From assembly GCF_027922305.1 (NCBI RefSeq), contig NZ_BSFK01000007.1:62001-126000 (forward strand): a DNA stretch of 64,000 nt, written 5' to 3'. The first letter of the stretch is position 1. Each line of letters begins with the position of its first letter. The translations under genes and the position numbers were made by a program. The notes beneath the pieces are model-generated. The model saw only the letters and a list, made by a program, of their open reading frames with translations. It did no database searches and had not been told where the DNA came from. This document shows positions 56,103 to 64,000 of this stretch, piece by piece. The DNA comes from Methylopila jiangsuensis (GTDB lineage: Bacteria; Pseudomonadota; Alphaproteobacteria; Rhizobiales; Methylopilaceae).

Positions 56103-58459
56103 TGCGCGGCTTCGGCCGAAGCCGCGCGGTCCCGCAGCCGTCGGGCGGCGGCGACCATGTTGACGAGCGCGGGCTTCACCTCCTCCCACTTGCGGGTCTT
56201 GAGGCCGCAATCGGGATTGACCCAGAGCTGCTCGGGCGCGATGCGCTCCCGCGCCCGTTCGAGCAGCTCCACCATCTCCTCCACGGACGGCACGCGCGGC
56301 GAGTGGATGTCGTAGACGCCGGGCCCGATCTCCGCCGGGTAGCGGTAGCCGACGAAGGCGTCCAGCAGCTCCATGCGCGAGCGGGAGGTCTCGATCGAGA
56401 TCACGTCCGCGTCCATGGCGCCGATGGAGGCGATGATGTCGTTGAACTCCGAGTAGCACATGTGGGTGTGGATCTGGGTTGCGTCCTCCACGCCCGACGA
56501 GCACAGCCGGAAGCTCGCCACCGCCCAGTCGAGATAGGTCTTCCACTCGCCCCGTCGCAGCGGCAGGCCTTCGCGCAGCGCCGCCTCGTCGATCTGGATC
56601 ACGGAGGCGCCGGCGGCCTCCAAGTCCTCCACTTCGTCGCGGATCGCGAGCGCGATCTGCCGGCAGGCGGTCGCGCGCGGGATGTCGTCGCGCACGAAGG
56701 ACCAGTTCAGGATGGTCACCGGCCCGGTGAGCATGCCTTTCATCGGCTTGCTGGTGAGCGACTGGCTGTAGGACCACCACTCCACCGTCATGGGCTTCGG
56801 CCGGGAGACGTCGCCGTAGAGGATCGGCGGGCGGACGCAGCGGGAGCCGTAGCTCTGCACCCAGCCGTGCCTGGTGAAGGCGAAGCCGGCGAGCTGCTCG
56901 CCGAAATACTGCACCATGTCGTTGCGCTCGAACTCGCCATGCGCCAGCACGTCGAGGCCGATCTCCTCCTGCCAGCGGATGGCGCTCGCGGTCACCTTGC
57001 GCAGGAAGTCCACATAGTCGGCGTCCGGGAGCGCGCCATTGGCGTTGGCGGCGCGGGCCTTGCGCACCTCCGGCGTCTGGGGGAACGAGCCGATGGTGGT
57101 GGTGGGGTAGGCCGGCAGGTCGAGACCCTTGCGCTGCTTCACGGCGCGCTCCGCGAAGGCGCTGCGGCGGCGCGTCATGTCCGGCGTGACGCGGGCGAGC
57201 CGCATCGCCACCTCGGGATCATGGATCTTGGGCGATTCCCGCCGCGCCCTGGCGGCGATGGAGGAGGAGGTCAGTTCCGGCTTCACGCTGTCGGCGCCGT
57301 GGGACAGGGCGCGGGCGAGGATCGACAGCTCCTCCATCTTCTGGACCGAGAAGGCGAGCCAGCGCTTCACGTCCGGGTCGAGCGCGTCCTCGGAGGCGAG
57401 ATCGACCGGGGTGTGCAGCAGCGAGCAGGACGGCGCGAGTTCGATCCGCTCGGCGCCGCGGGCCGCGACCACGGGCGCGAGCCGCTCCACGATCGGGGCG
57501 AGATCCGCGCGCCAGACGTTGCGGCCGTCGATGACGCCGAGCGACAGCGTGAGGTCCTTCGGCGCCCGCGCCACCGCGAGGTCGAGCTGGGTCGGGGCGC
57601 GCACGAGATCGAGGTGAAGCCCAGCCACCGGCAGCGCCAGCGCGGTTCCGAGATTGTCGCCGAGGCCGCCGAAATAGGTCGCCAGCATGATCTTCAGCGA
57701 CGGAACCTCGCGCGCGAAGCGGGCGTAGGCGTCCGCCAGCGCCTTGCGCGCCGCCGCGTCGAGGTCGAGGGCGAGGCACGGCTCGTCGAGCTGCGCCCAG
57801 TCGGCGCCATGGGCCGCGAGGCGCTTCAGGACCTCCACATAGACCGGAAGCAGGTCGTCGATCAGCGCGATCGGGTCGAAGCCCGCGTCCGCGCTCTTGC
57901 CGAGCCGCAGATAGGTCACCGGGCCGACCAGAACCGGCCGGGTCTTATGTCCCAGCGCCAGCGCCTCGCAGAACTCACTGACCACCTTGGTGGAGGACAG
58001 CGCGAACCGCTGGGCGCGGGAGAATTCGGGGACCATGTAATGGTAGTTGGTGTCGAACCACTTGGTCATCTCCAGCGCCGCCGCGCCGGCGTGGCCGCAG
58101 CCGCAAGCCCCATGGGCCTCCCCGCCCTGACGGCCGCGCGCCATGGCGAAATAGGCGTCGAGCGGGACCGGACCGCCGCTCCAGCCGTAGCGTTCGGGCA
58201 CGACCCCGGCCATGGCGCTGACGTCGAGCACATGGTCGTAAAGCGAGAAGTCGTTGGAGGGGATCACGGCGACGCCGCGGGCCTTCTGGCGCGCCCAGTT
58301 GGCGGCGCGCAGGCCCGCGGCGGCGGTTTCCAGCGTCGCGGCGTCGCTCTTGCCGGACCAGTAGGACTCGAGCGCGGTCTTCAGCTCGCGGCGCGGGCCG
58401 ATGCGCGGCGCGCCAAGCGTGGCGACGCGGATGATGTCAGTCTTCTCGGAATTGGACAT
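56099..58459 (-). CDS. metE: Cobalamin-independent methionine synthase
   Basis: Transfers a methyl group from 5-methyltetrahydropteroyl-triglutamate to homocysteine without B12. The 786-aa product starts MSNSEKTDIIRVATLGAPRI. The catalytic domain has the zinc-site segment QIHTHMCYSEFNDIIASIG (His and Cys ligands), the IDEAALREGLPLR block, and VNPDCGLKTRKW with the last Cys ligand. The ATG at 58459 lies just below an RBS-covering hairpin in the leader. A cobalamin riboswitch upstream predicts repression when B12 is present, implying a MetH elsewhere. Confidence 0.97.
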   Translation of the reverse strand: MSNSEKTDIIRVATLGAPRIGPRRELKTALESYWSGKSDAATLETAAAGLRAANWARQKARGVAVIPSNDFSLYDHVLDVSAMAGVVPERYGWSGGPVPLDAYFAMARGRQGGEAHGACGCGHAGAAALEMTKWFDTNYHYMVPEFSRAQRFALSSTKVVSEFCEALALGHKTRPVLVGPVTYLRLGKSADAGFDPIALIDDLLPVYVEVLKRLAAHGADWAQLDEPCLALDLDAAARKALADAYARFAREVPSLKIMLATYFGGLGDNLGTALALPVAGLHLDLVRAPTQLDLAVARAPKDLTLSLGVIDGRNVWRADLAPIVERLAPVVAARGAERIELAPSCSLLHTPVDLASEDALDPDVKRWLAFSVQKMEELSILARALSHGADSVKPELTSSSIAARARRESPKIHDPEVAMRLARVTPDMTRRRSAFAERAVKQRKGLDLPAYPTTTIGSFPQTPEVRKARAANANGALPDADYVDFLRKVTASAIRWQEEIGLDVLAHGEFERNDMVQYFGEQLAGFAFTRHGWVQSYGSRCVRPPILYGDVSRPKPMTVEWWSYSQSLTSKPMKGMLTGPVTILNWSFVRDDIPRATACRQIALAIRDEVEDLEAAGASVIQIDEAALREGLPLRRGEWKTYLDWAVASFRLCSSGVEDATQIHTHMCYSEFNDIIASIGAMDADVISIETSRSRMELLDAFVGYRYPAEIGPGVYDIHSPRVPSVEEMVELLERARERIAPEQLWVNPDCGLKTRKWEEVKPALVNMVAAARRLRDRAASAEAAQ

Positions 58460-58468
58460 TTCGGCAGA

Positions 58469-58487
58469 CCCCAATCTGGCGTTGGGG
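58469..58487 (-). promoter_or_regulatory. RBS-covering hairpin in the metE leader
   Basis: CCCCAA (minus strand, 58487-58482) pairs with TTGGGG (58474-58469) around a 7-nt loop, 9 bases before the metE ATG. The TTGGGG arm contains the only plausible ribosome site, so closing the hairpin should block translation. The same element occurs before nrdA. Confidence 0.6.
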
Positions 58488-58589
58488 GCAAAAGGCCGAG
58501 CGGACGCGTCGAACGGACCGCGGGCGGCTGCGCCGACGGTCGGGTTCCTGCGATCCACCGGGGCACCCCGCCCGTGGACGTTTCATGTC

Positions 58590-58775
58590 GTCGGGGCAGG
58601 TCTCCTGGCTCGCGGGTCGTCGCCTGTCGTCCGGTCTTCCCAAGGCTGTCCGGCCTCAGTGACAGGGTTGGACGAAAGGCTCGCCGCTCACAGTTGCGGG
58701 GGCAGCTCCGGCATTGCCCAAGGGCTCACCGGATTCCCTCTTAGCTCCGGCCAAACCCGGCCGGAGAACCTCGAC
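58590..58775 (-). ncRNA. Cobalamin riboswitch controlling metE
   Basis: On the minus strand the conserved aptamer pieces appear in order: AGAGGGAATCCGGTG, GGAGCTGCCCCCGCAACTGT, GTCACTG, GGGAAG, and the B12 box GCGAGCCAGGAGACCTGCC. P1 can form from GTCG at 58775-58772 and CGAC at the 3' end. Downstream, a TCCAC/GTGGA hairpin (58554-58579) and the RBS-covering hairpin form a likely expression platform. Confidence 0.95.
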
Positions 58776-58818
58776 AGCGTCATCCTAGGGCGGCGGCGGG
58801 ACGATCGTCAAGGGCAGT

Positions 58819-58834
58819 ATAAAGATATCTTTAT
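58819..58834. promoter_or_regulatory. Perfect 16-bp palindrome in the metE promoter region
   Basis: ATAAAGATATCTTTAT is its own reverse complement and stands about 44 bp upstream of the riboswitch 5' end, where the metE promoter must be. From memory it resembles the operator of SahR, the ArsR-family SAH-responsive regulator of methionine genes. It could therefore be a second control on metE. Confidence 0.55.
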
Positions 58835-58943
58835 TTCAGCATATGGAGAGCGTTATGGGTCGGCCGCAACGGCGGCGCCCATCTGTGGACAATATCGACC
58901 CCAGATGTTGACCGAAGCAGGGTCTCCGCCACAACATATGGGC

Positions 58944-59140
58944 GTCGAGGTTCTTCGAGGGGCGCATGCGCCTCACGGAGCTAAGAGGGAATCCGGTGCG
59001 CCGCGTCAGCGGCCAGTCCGGAGCTGCCCCCGCAACTGTGAGCGGCGAGCGTCTCGTCCATCCTGCGCCACTGAAGCCGTCACGCTTCGGGAAGGCCGGA
59101 CGAAACGCCGTGACCCGCGAGCCAGGAGACCTGCCCCGAC
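58944..59140 (+). ncRNA. Cobalamin riboswitch controlling nrdAB
   Basis: The plus strand carries AGAGGGAATCCGGTG, GGAGCTGCCCCCGCAACTGT, GCCACTG, GGGAAG and the B12 box GCGAGCCAGGAGACCTGCC, almost identical to the metE riboswitch. P1 pairs GTCG (58944-58947) with CGAC (59137-59140). A TCCAC/GTGGA hairpin follows at 59152-59176. A promoter with TTGACC at 58908-58913 is possible. Predicts repression of nrdAB when B12 is available. Confidence 0.95.
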
Positions 59141-59249
59141 GCGATGAAACGTCCACGGGCGGGGTGTCCCGGTGGAGCGCTTGGGTTGAAGCCTGCGCCA
59201 TCCCCCCGCGCACGGCTCGTGGCCCTTCCGCATCCGCTCGGCCTTTTGC

Positions 59250-59268
59250 CCCCAACGCGATCTTGGGG
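59250..59268 (+). promoter_or_regulatory. RBS-covering hairpin in the nrdA leader
   Basis: CCCCAA (59250-59255) pairs with TTGGGG (59263-59268) around a 7-nt loop, 9 bases before the ATG at 59278. It is the same element as in the metE leader and likely the output switch of the riboswitch. Confidence 0.6.
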
Positions 59269-59277
59269 TCCAAGCCG

Positions 59278-62141
59278 ATGTCTCTTTCGCAAGCTTCCGT
59301 ATCGCCGGCCGTGACCTCCCGCCCGTCGCCGCAGGCGCCCGAGGCGGCGGCGCGGGCGACGCCCGCCTTCCGCGTCATACGGCGCAACGGATCGGTGTCC
59401 GATTTCGACGCGGCCAAGATCGTGGTCGCCATGACCAAGGCCTTCCTCGCGGTCGAGGGCGGCGGCGCCGCGGCCTCCCGCCGGGTGCATGAAACGGTGG
59501 AGGAGCTTGCGGGCGAGGTGGTCGCCGCGCTGACCCGCCGGGCGGATTTCGAGCGTGCGATCCACATCGAGGACGTGCAGGACCAGGTGGAGCTGGCGCT
59601 GATGCGCGGCGGCCACCACAAGGTCGCCCGCGCCTATGTGCTCTACCGCGAGGCCCGCGCGGCCGAGCGGCGCAAGGAGGCGCAGACCGCGCCCGTGGCC
59701 CCGCCCGCGATCCATGTGCGCAGGGCCGACGGCTCGCTCGCCGAGCTCGACGAGACGCGGCTCGCGCTCGTCATCCGCGAGGCCTGCGCCGGACTGGACG
59801 GGACAGATCCCGAGGCGGTGCTGACCGAGGCCCGCCGCAATCTTTATGACGGGGTGTCGGAGGGCGAACTCGCCCAGGCCCCGGTGATGGCGGCGCGGGC
59901 GCTGGTGGAGACCGAGCCGAACTACGCTTTCGTCTCCGCGCGCCTGCTGCTCGACGCGCTGCGCGCCGAGGCGCTGACCGCGGTGTTCGGCGCGCCGACC
60001 CGCGCCACCAGGGCGAGATGGCGGAGACCTACCGCGATTATTTCCCGGCCTTCGTGCAGGCGGGCGTCGAGGCGGAGCTGATCGACCCGGAGCTCGCCCG
60101 CTTCGACCTCCACGCGCTCGCTTCGGCGCTCAGGCCCGAACGCGACCTGAACTTCCAGTTCCTCGGCCTGCAGACGCTCTATGACCGCTATTTCCTGCAC
60201 GCCGGGCCAAGGCGCATCGAACTCCCCCAGGCCTTCTTCATGCGCGTGGCCATGGGGCTTTCGCTCCGGGAGATCGACCGCGAGGCCCGGGCGATCGAAT
60301 TCTATGACCTGCTGTCCAGCTTCGATTTCATGGCCTCGACCCCGACGCTGTTCAATTCCGGCACGACGCGGCCGCAGCTCTCTTCCTGCTTCCTCACCAC
60401 CGTGGCCGATGATCTGGACGGCATCTTCAAGGCGGTGAAGGACAACGCTTTGCTGGCGAAATATTCTGGCGGCCTCGGCAACGACTGGACGCCGGTGCGC
60501 GGCCTCGGCGCGCACATCAAGGGCACCAACGGCGAGAGCCAGGGCGTGGTGCCGTTCCTGAAGGTGGCGAACGACACCGCGATCGCCGTCAACCAGGGCG
60601 GCAAGCGCAAGGGCGCGGTCTGCGCCTATCTGGAGACCTGGCACGTGGATCTCGAGGAGTTCCTCGACCTGCGCAAGAACACCGGCGACGACCGCCGCCG
60701 CACCCACGACATGAACACCGCGAACTGGATCCCGGACCTGTTCATGGAGCGGGTCGAGGCGGACGGGGCGTGGACGCTGTTCTCGCCCGACGAGACTCCG
60801 GACCTGCACGACCTCTACGGCCCCGCCTTCAAGGCGGCCTACGAGGGCTATGAGGCGAGGGCCGCGCGCGGCGAACTCAGGGTGTTCCGCACCCTCCGCG
60901 CGGTCGATCTGTGGCGGCGCATGCTGACCATGCTGTTCGAGACCGGGCATCCCTGGATCACCTTCAAGGATCCCTGCAACATCCGCTCGCCCCAGCGCCA
61001 TGTGGGCGTGGTGCATTCCTCGAACCTCTGCACCGAGATCACGCTCAACACCTCGGCCGACGAGGTGGCGGTGTGCAACCTCGGCTCCGTCAACCTCGCG
61101 CGGCATGTGACGGGTGAGGGGCTCGACCGGGCGCGGCTCGCCCGCACGGTGAAGACCGCCATGCGGATGCTCGACAACGTGGTCGACATCAACTTCTACA
61201 CCATCCCCGAGGCCCGCCGCTCCAACCTGCGCCACCGGCCGGTGGGGCTCGGGATCATGGGCTTTCAGGATGCGCTGCAGACGCTGCGGCTGCCTTACGC
61301 CTCCGAACAGGCCGTCCGCTTCGCCGACGAGAGCATGGAGGCCGTGAGCTTCGAGGCGATCTCGGCGTCCGTCGACCTCGCCGCCGAGCGCGGCCGCTAT
61401 CCGAGCTTCGAGGGCTCGCTCTGGTCGCAGGGCGTTCTGCCGATCGACAGTCTCGACCTGCTGGCGGAGGCGCGGGGAGGGTCGGCGTTCGACCGGTCCG
61501 CGACGCTCGGCTGGGCGTCCTTGCGCGAGCGCGTGAGAAGCGTCGGCATGCGCAACTCGAACTGCATGGCGATCGCTCCGACCGCCACGATCTCCAACAT
61601 CTGCGGCGTGTCGCAGTCGATCGAGCCCGCCTACCAGAACCTCTACGTGAAATCGAACATGTCCGGCGACTTCACGGTGGTGAACGCCGGCCTCGCCCGC
61701 GACCTGAAAGCCCGCGGGCTGTGGGATGAGGTGATGGTCTCGGACCTGAAATATTTCGACGGCGCGCTGGCCCTGATCGACCGCGTGCCGGGCGACCTCA
61801 AGGCGCTCTACGCCACCGCCTTCGAGATCGACGCCAGATGGCTGATCGAGGCGGCCGCGCGCCGCCAGAAATGGATCGACCAGGCCCAGTCGCTCAACCT
61901 CTACATCGCCGCGCCTTCGGGCCGCGCGCTGGACGCGCTCTACCGTTCGGCGTGGAAGGCGGGGCTCAAGACCACCTATTACCTGCGCTCGCGCTCCGCG
62001 AGCCATGTGGAGAAATCCACGCTGAAGGGCGTGGACGGCAAGCTCAACGCCGTCTCCGCCACGCTTTCGGCCCAGCCGATCGTGGTGGGCGAGGGCGCGG
62101 TCTGCGCCATGGACGATCCGACCTGCGAGGCCTGCCAGTAA
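59278..62141 (+). pseudogene. nrdA: Ribonucleoside-diphosphate reductase alpha subunit, whole gene with a one-base frameshift
   Basis: Class I ribonucleotide reductase large subunit, reducing NDPs to dNDPs. From the ATG at 59278 the frame encodes residues 1-244: an ATP-cone (FRVIRRNGSVSDFDAAKIVV to about residue 120), then a second cone-like region (IHVRRADGSLAELDETRLAL) and [20 protein letters not shown]. At about 60007-60010 the frame shifts. Inserting one C after ACC (60007-60009) would restore [17 protein letters not shown] and give a 954-aa protein, the normal size. As written, the first frame ends at 60081 after 23 nonsense residues. This could be a true mutation, a sequencing error, or a split gene. 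Confidence 0.85.
60018..62141 (+). CDS. nrdA: NrdA catalytic domain, intact second frame
   Basis: A 707-aa frame holding the complete reductase barrel. Active-site cysteines are in [15 protein letters not shown] and [14 protein letters not shown] (with Glu two residues on). The substrate loop [18 protein letters not shown] and the Tyr pair region near the end are present, and the shuttle cysteines lie in the C-terminal [13 protein letters not shown]. It has its own ATG at 60018, preceded by GGGCGAG, and overlaps the first frame by 64 bp. Independent translation would make an ATP-cone-less alpha subunit lacking overall activity regulation. nrdB follows 168 bp downstream. Confidence 0.85.
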   Translation: MAETYRDYFPAFVQAGVEAELIDPELARFDLHALASALRPERDLNFQFLGLQTLYDRYFLHAGPRRIELPQAFFMRVAMGLSLREIDREARAIEFYDLLSSFDFMASTPTLFNSGTTRPQLSSCFLTTVADDLDGIFKAVKDNALLAKYSGGLGNDWTPVRGLGAHIKGTNGESQGVVPFLKVANDTAIAVNQGGKRKGAVCAYLETWHVDLEEFLDLRKNTGDDRRRTHDMNTANWIPDLFMERVEADGAWTLFSPDETPDLHDLYGPAFKAAYEGYEARAARGELRVFRTLRAVDLWRRMLTMLFETGHPWITFKDPCNIRSPQRHVGVVHSSNLCTEITLNTSADEVAVCNLGSVNLARHVTGEGLDRARLARTVKTAMRMLDNVVDINFYTIPEARRSNLRHRPVGLGIMGFQDALQTLRLPYASEQAVRFADESMEAVSFEAISASVDLAAERGRYPSFEGSLWSQGVLPIDSLDLLAEARGGSAFDRSATLGWASLRERVRSVGMRNSNCMAIAPTATISNICGVSQSIEPAYQNLYVKSNMSGDFTVVNAGLARDLKARGLWDEVMVSDLKYFDGALALIDRVPGDLKALYATAFEIDARWLIEAAARRQKWIDQAQSLNLYIAAPSGRALDALYRSAWKAGLKTTYYLRSRSASHVEKSTLKGVDGKLNAVSATLSAQPIVVGEGAVCAMDDPTCEACQ

Positions 62142-62160
62142 GGCGGCCCGCGCCAGCAAC

Positions 62161-62252
62161 CGTCATGCCCGCCGCGGCGGGCAGCCACCCCTTCCTTGCG
62201 ATCGCGGCGTCCTGCGGCGAAGTCGTGGAGGCCCGAGCCGGGCTCGGGCCTC
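62161..62252. repeat. Dispersed intergenic palindromes, copies 6 and 7
   Basis: Two elements between nrdA and nrdB. The first begins CGTCATGCCCGCC and has an 8-bp stem (62166-62173 with 62176-62183). The second has 10-bp arms GAGGCCCGAG / CTCGGGCCTC (62228-62237 with 62243-62252) and ends in TCATGACGG. They may dampen readthrough into nrdB or stabilise processed mRNA. Confidence 0.7.
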
Positions 62253-62309
62253 ATGACGGCGTTTCGTTCCGCGAGCGTTGCCGCCGCTTGAAACAGAATG
62301 AGGCCTCCC

Positions 62310-63437
62310 GTGCTCGACTGGTCCGAACCCGCCTCTCCGAAATCGGCCGCCCTGCTCCCCGCCGATCCGGCCTCCTCCGGTCCGGTCCAGAGCGGCCTCG
62401 GCGTCATCGACCGCTCCGGCGGCCGCGTCACCGTGGACGAGAAGCGGCTCATCAACTGCCGCGCCGACGTCAACCAGCTTCTGCCGCTCAAATACCGCTG
62501 GGCCTGGGAGAAGTACCTCGCCGCCTGCAACAACCACTGGATGCCGACGGAAGTGTCCATGCAGGCCGACATCGCGTTGTGGAAGTCCAGCGACGGCCTC
62601 ACCGATGACGAGCGGCGCATGGTCAAGCGCAATCTCGGCTTCTTCGCCGCATCGGAGAGTCTTGTCGCGAACAACATCGTGCTGGCGATCTACCGTCACC
62701 TCACCAATCCCGAGTGCCGGCAATATCTGCTGCGGCAGGCCTTCGAGGAGGCCGTCCACACCCACACCTTCCAGTATGTGGTGGAGAGCCTCGGCCTGGA
62801 CGAAGGCGAACTGTTCAACATGTATCGCGAGGCGCCGTCGATCACCGACAAGGCCGCCTGGGCGCTGAACCACACCCGCCATCTCGACGACCCCGATTTC
62901 CGCACCGGCACGCCGGCCGCCGACGGCGCCTTCCTGAAGGACCTGATCGCCTTCTACGTGGTGTTCGAAGGCATGTGGTTCTACACCGGCTTCGCGCAGA
63001 TCCTGTCGCTCGGCCGCCGCAACAAGATGGTCGGCATCGCCGAGCAGTATCAGTACATCCTGCGCGACGAGAGCCTGCACCTGAACTTCGGCGTCGACGT
63101 CATCAATCAGATCAAGGCGGAGAGCCCGCATCTGTGGACCTCCGCCTTCCAGGCGGAAGCGCTCGCCATGATCCGGGAGGCGGCGGAGCTGGAGGCGGCC
63201 TATGGCCGCGACGTGCTGCCGCGCGGCCTGCTGGGGCTGAACGCCGCGGCCTGCGAGCGGTACATGCGCTTTATCGCCAACCGCCGCTGCGCCCAGCTCG
63301 GCCTGCCTTGGGCCTTCGAGGCCACGGAAAATCCCTTCCCGTGGATGTCGGAGGCTATGGACCTGAAGAAGGAGAAGAACTTCTTCGAGACCCGCGTCAT
63401 CGAATATCAGAACGGCGGGGCTCTCGCCTGGGACTGA
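62310..63437 (+). CDS. nrdB: Ribonucleotide reductase beta subunit, class Ic (Mn/Fe) type
   Basis: Radical-generating small subunit, 375 aa. Metal ligands in order are Glu116 ([10 protein letters not shown]), Glu147 and His150 ([10 protein letters not shown]), Glu220 (FEGMWFY), and Glu254 and His257 (RDESLHLNF). The residue four after the first His, where class Ia enzymes have the radical Tyr, is Phe154, and the first ligand is Glu rather than Asp. Both changes, and all spacings, match the Chlamydia trachomatis class Ic enzyme, which uses a Mn(IV)/Fe(III) cofactor. The GTG at 62310 has GAGG 6 bases upstream and gives MLDW at the N-terminus; an ATG at 62298 is the alternative. Confidence 0.93.
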   Translation: MLDWSEPASPKSAALLPADPASSGPVQSGLGVIDRSGGRVTVDEKRLINCRADVNQLLPLKYRWAWEKYLAACNNHWMPTEVSMQADIALWKSSDGLTDDERRMVKRNLGFFAASESLVANNIVLAIYRHLTNPECRQYLLRQAFEEAVHTHTFQYVVESLGLDEGELFNMYREAPSITDKAAWALNHTRHLDDPDFRTGTPAADGAFLKDLIAFYVVFEGMWFYTGFAQILSLGRRNKMVGIAEQYQYILRDESLHLNFGVDVINQIKAESPHLWTSAFQAEALAMIREAAELEAAYGRDVLPRGLLGLNAAACERYMRFIANRRCAQLGLPWAFEATENPFPWMSEAMDLKKEKNFFETRVIEYQNGGALAWD

Positions 63438-63535
63438 CGGCGCCTGTTCGTTGTGCTGGCGTTCCGGGCTTGGCCTCGGGCGAGGGGAGGGGCGATAGTG
63501 GCGCCGACACCTCTCCCGCGCCCGGAGCGAGCCCC

Positions 63536-64000
63536 GTGAAGATCATCGTGTTTCAGCATCTCGCGGTGGAGCATCCCGGCGTGTTCCGGGAGTTCTGGGC
63601 CCGATCCGGCCACGACTGGCGCGCGGTGGAGCTGGACGAGGGCGAGCCGGTCCCCGATCTGGACGGCTTCGACCTGATGGCCGTCATGGGCGGCCCCATG
63701 GACGTGTGGCAGGAGGACGAACACCCCTGGCTCGTGGCGGAGAAGGCGGCGATCGCGGCCTGGGCGCGCGCCGGCCGGCCCTATCTCGGCGTTTGCCTGG
63801 GCCACCAGCTTCTGGCGTCCGCGCTTGGCGGCGAGGTCGGCCTGATGGCGCGGCCCGAGGTGGGGGTCACGACCGTGGAGCTGACGCCCGAAGGCGCGGC
63901 GGATCCGGTCTTCGCCGGCCTCGATCCCCGCATCGAGACCCTGCAGTGGCATGGCGCGGAAGTGGCGCGCCTGCCTGACGGCGCGACGGCGCTCGCAGCC
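63536..64000 (+). CDS. Class I glutamine amidotransferase, N-terminal part
   Basis: GATase1-fold protein cut by the window end after 155 codons. The nucleophile Cys is in LGVCLGHQLLASALGGEVG, preceded by AVMGGPMDVWQEDEHPWL (oxyanion glycines). This is the GuaA-like stand-alone amidotransferase family, often annotated as type 1 glutamine amidotransferase; the target substrate is unknown. The start is a GTG at 63536 with CGGAG 8 bases upstream, giving MKIIVFQHLAVEHPG. The catalytic His-Glu pair lies beyond the window. Confidence 0.9.
   Translation, partial: MKIIVFQHLAVEHPGVFREFWARSGHDWRAVELDEGEPVPDLDGFDLMAVMGGPMDVWQEDEHPWLVAEKAAIAAWARAGRPYLGVCLGHQLLASALGGEVGLMARPEVGVTTVELTPEGAADPVFAGLDPRIETLQWHGAEVARLPDGATALAA

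Noticed and set aside
56075-58744. 889-codon open frame opposite metE
   Set aside because: Antisense shadow of metE; the sequence is rich in Arg, Gly and His with no recognisable fold, and it runs into the riboswitch.
59278-62141. Intein or intron as the reason for the broken nrdA frame
   Set aside because: No extra sequence is inserted; restoring one base gives a continuous protein of normal length.
59922-62159. 745-codon open frame opposite nrdA
   Set aside because: Antisense of the catalytic frame of nrdA, with no ribosome site or domain.

Overview
The window is a 64-kb stretch of high-GC chromosome with the gene content of an alphaproteobacterium, most likely of the order Hyphomicrobiales (Rhizobiales). 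The pointers are the COX4_pro_2 gene next to a three-gene pntAA-pntAB-pntB transhydrogenase, a DUF1476 (F1-ATPase zeta) gene, ftsH followed by glmM, an Omp25/31-like beta-barrel, a CtrA-type box, a serC leader, and dispersed intergenic palindromes built on CGTCATGCCC. Nearly everything is housekeeping or core metabolism; two stretches have clearly different base composition.

Layout. 1-4.5 kb: lepA (cut by the window edge), an aminopeptidase P, a tandem universal stress protein and prmA. 4.5-12.3 kb: UDP-glucose dehydrogenase, then a glycogen block read leftward (glgP, glgC, an unknown membrane-anchored gene, glgA). 12.3-16.1 kb: a type III PLP decarboxylase, an ABC1 kinase and an AT-richer phosphotransferase separated from the ABC1 gene only by an in-frame TAG. 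16.3-19.6 kb: COX4-like subunit and the transhydrogenase operon. 19.9-24.1 kb: an iron-uptake operon efeU-efeO-efeB-efeM ending in a two-way terminator. 24.1-30.6 kb: DUF486, an MFS transporter, MgtC, L-serine dehydratase, an AraC regulator divergent from a Tat-exported metallo-hydrolase, and DUF1275. 30.6-33.7 kb: a low-GC three-gene island (ParB-like protein converging on an HNH + GIY-YIG nuclease pair) bounded by two oppositely oriented copies of the intergenic palindrome. 33.8-42.8 kb: flhA, a soluble globin-coupled chemoreceptor, DUF2239, purB, a coupled SCO/metallo-hydrolase pair, an SH3 protein with a GRPDRP tail, and DUF1476. 43-51.8 kb: ftsH, glmM, envelope proteins and the serine block serC-sseB-like-serA behind a structured leader. 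52-56 kb: a CPA2 antiporter, tRNA-Asp, an orphan solute-binding protein and a double-hotdog thioesterase. 56-64 kb: metE and nrdAB, head to head, each behind its own cobalamin riboswitch, then a glutamine amidotransferase cut by the window end.

How the parts fit. The 56-63.4 kb block is the most coherent regulatory unit. B12-independent methionine synthase and a B12-independent ribonucleotide reductase are both preceded by cobalamin riboswitches, and the leaders share sequence beyond the aptamer, including an RBS-covering hairpin. This implies that B12-dependent counterparts exist elsewhere in the genome. The reductase beta subunit has Phe where the radical Tyr should be and Glu as first metal ligand, with the spacing of the Mn/Fe class Ic enzyme. 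The nrdA gene carries a one-base frameshift between its ATP-cone region and its catalytic domain. The low-GC nuclease island is the best candidate for an undescribed accessory (possibly defence) system.
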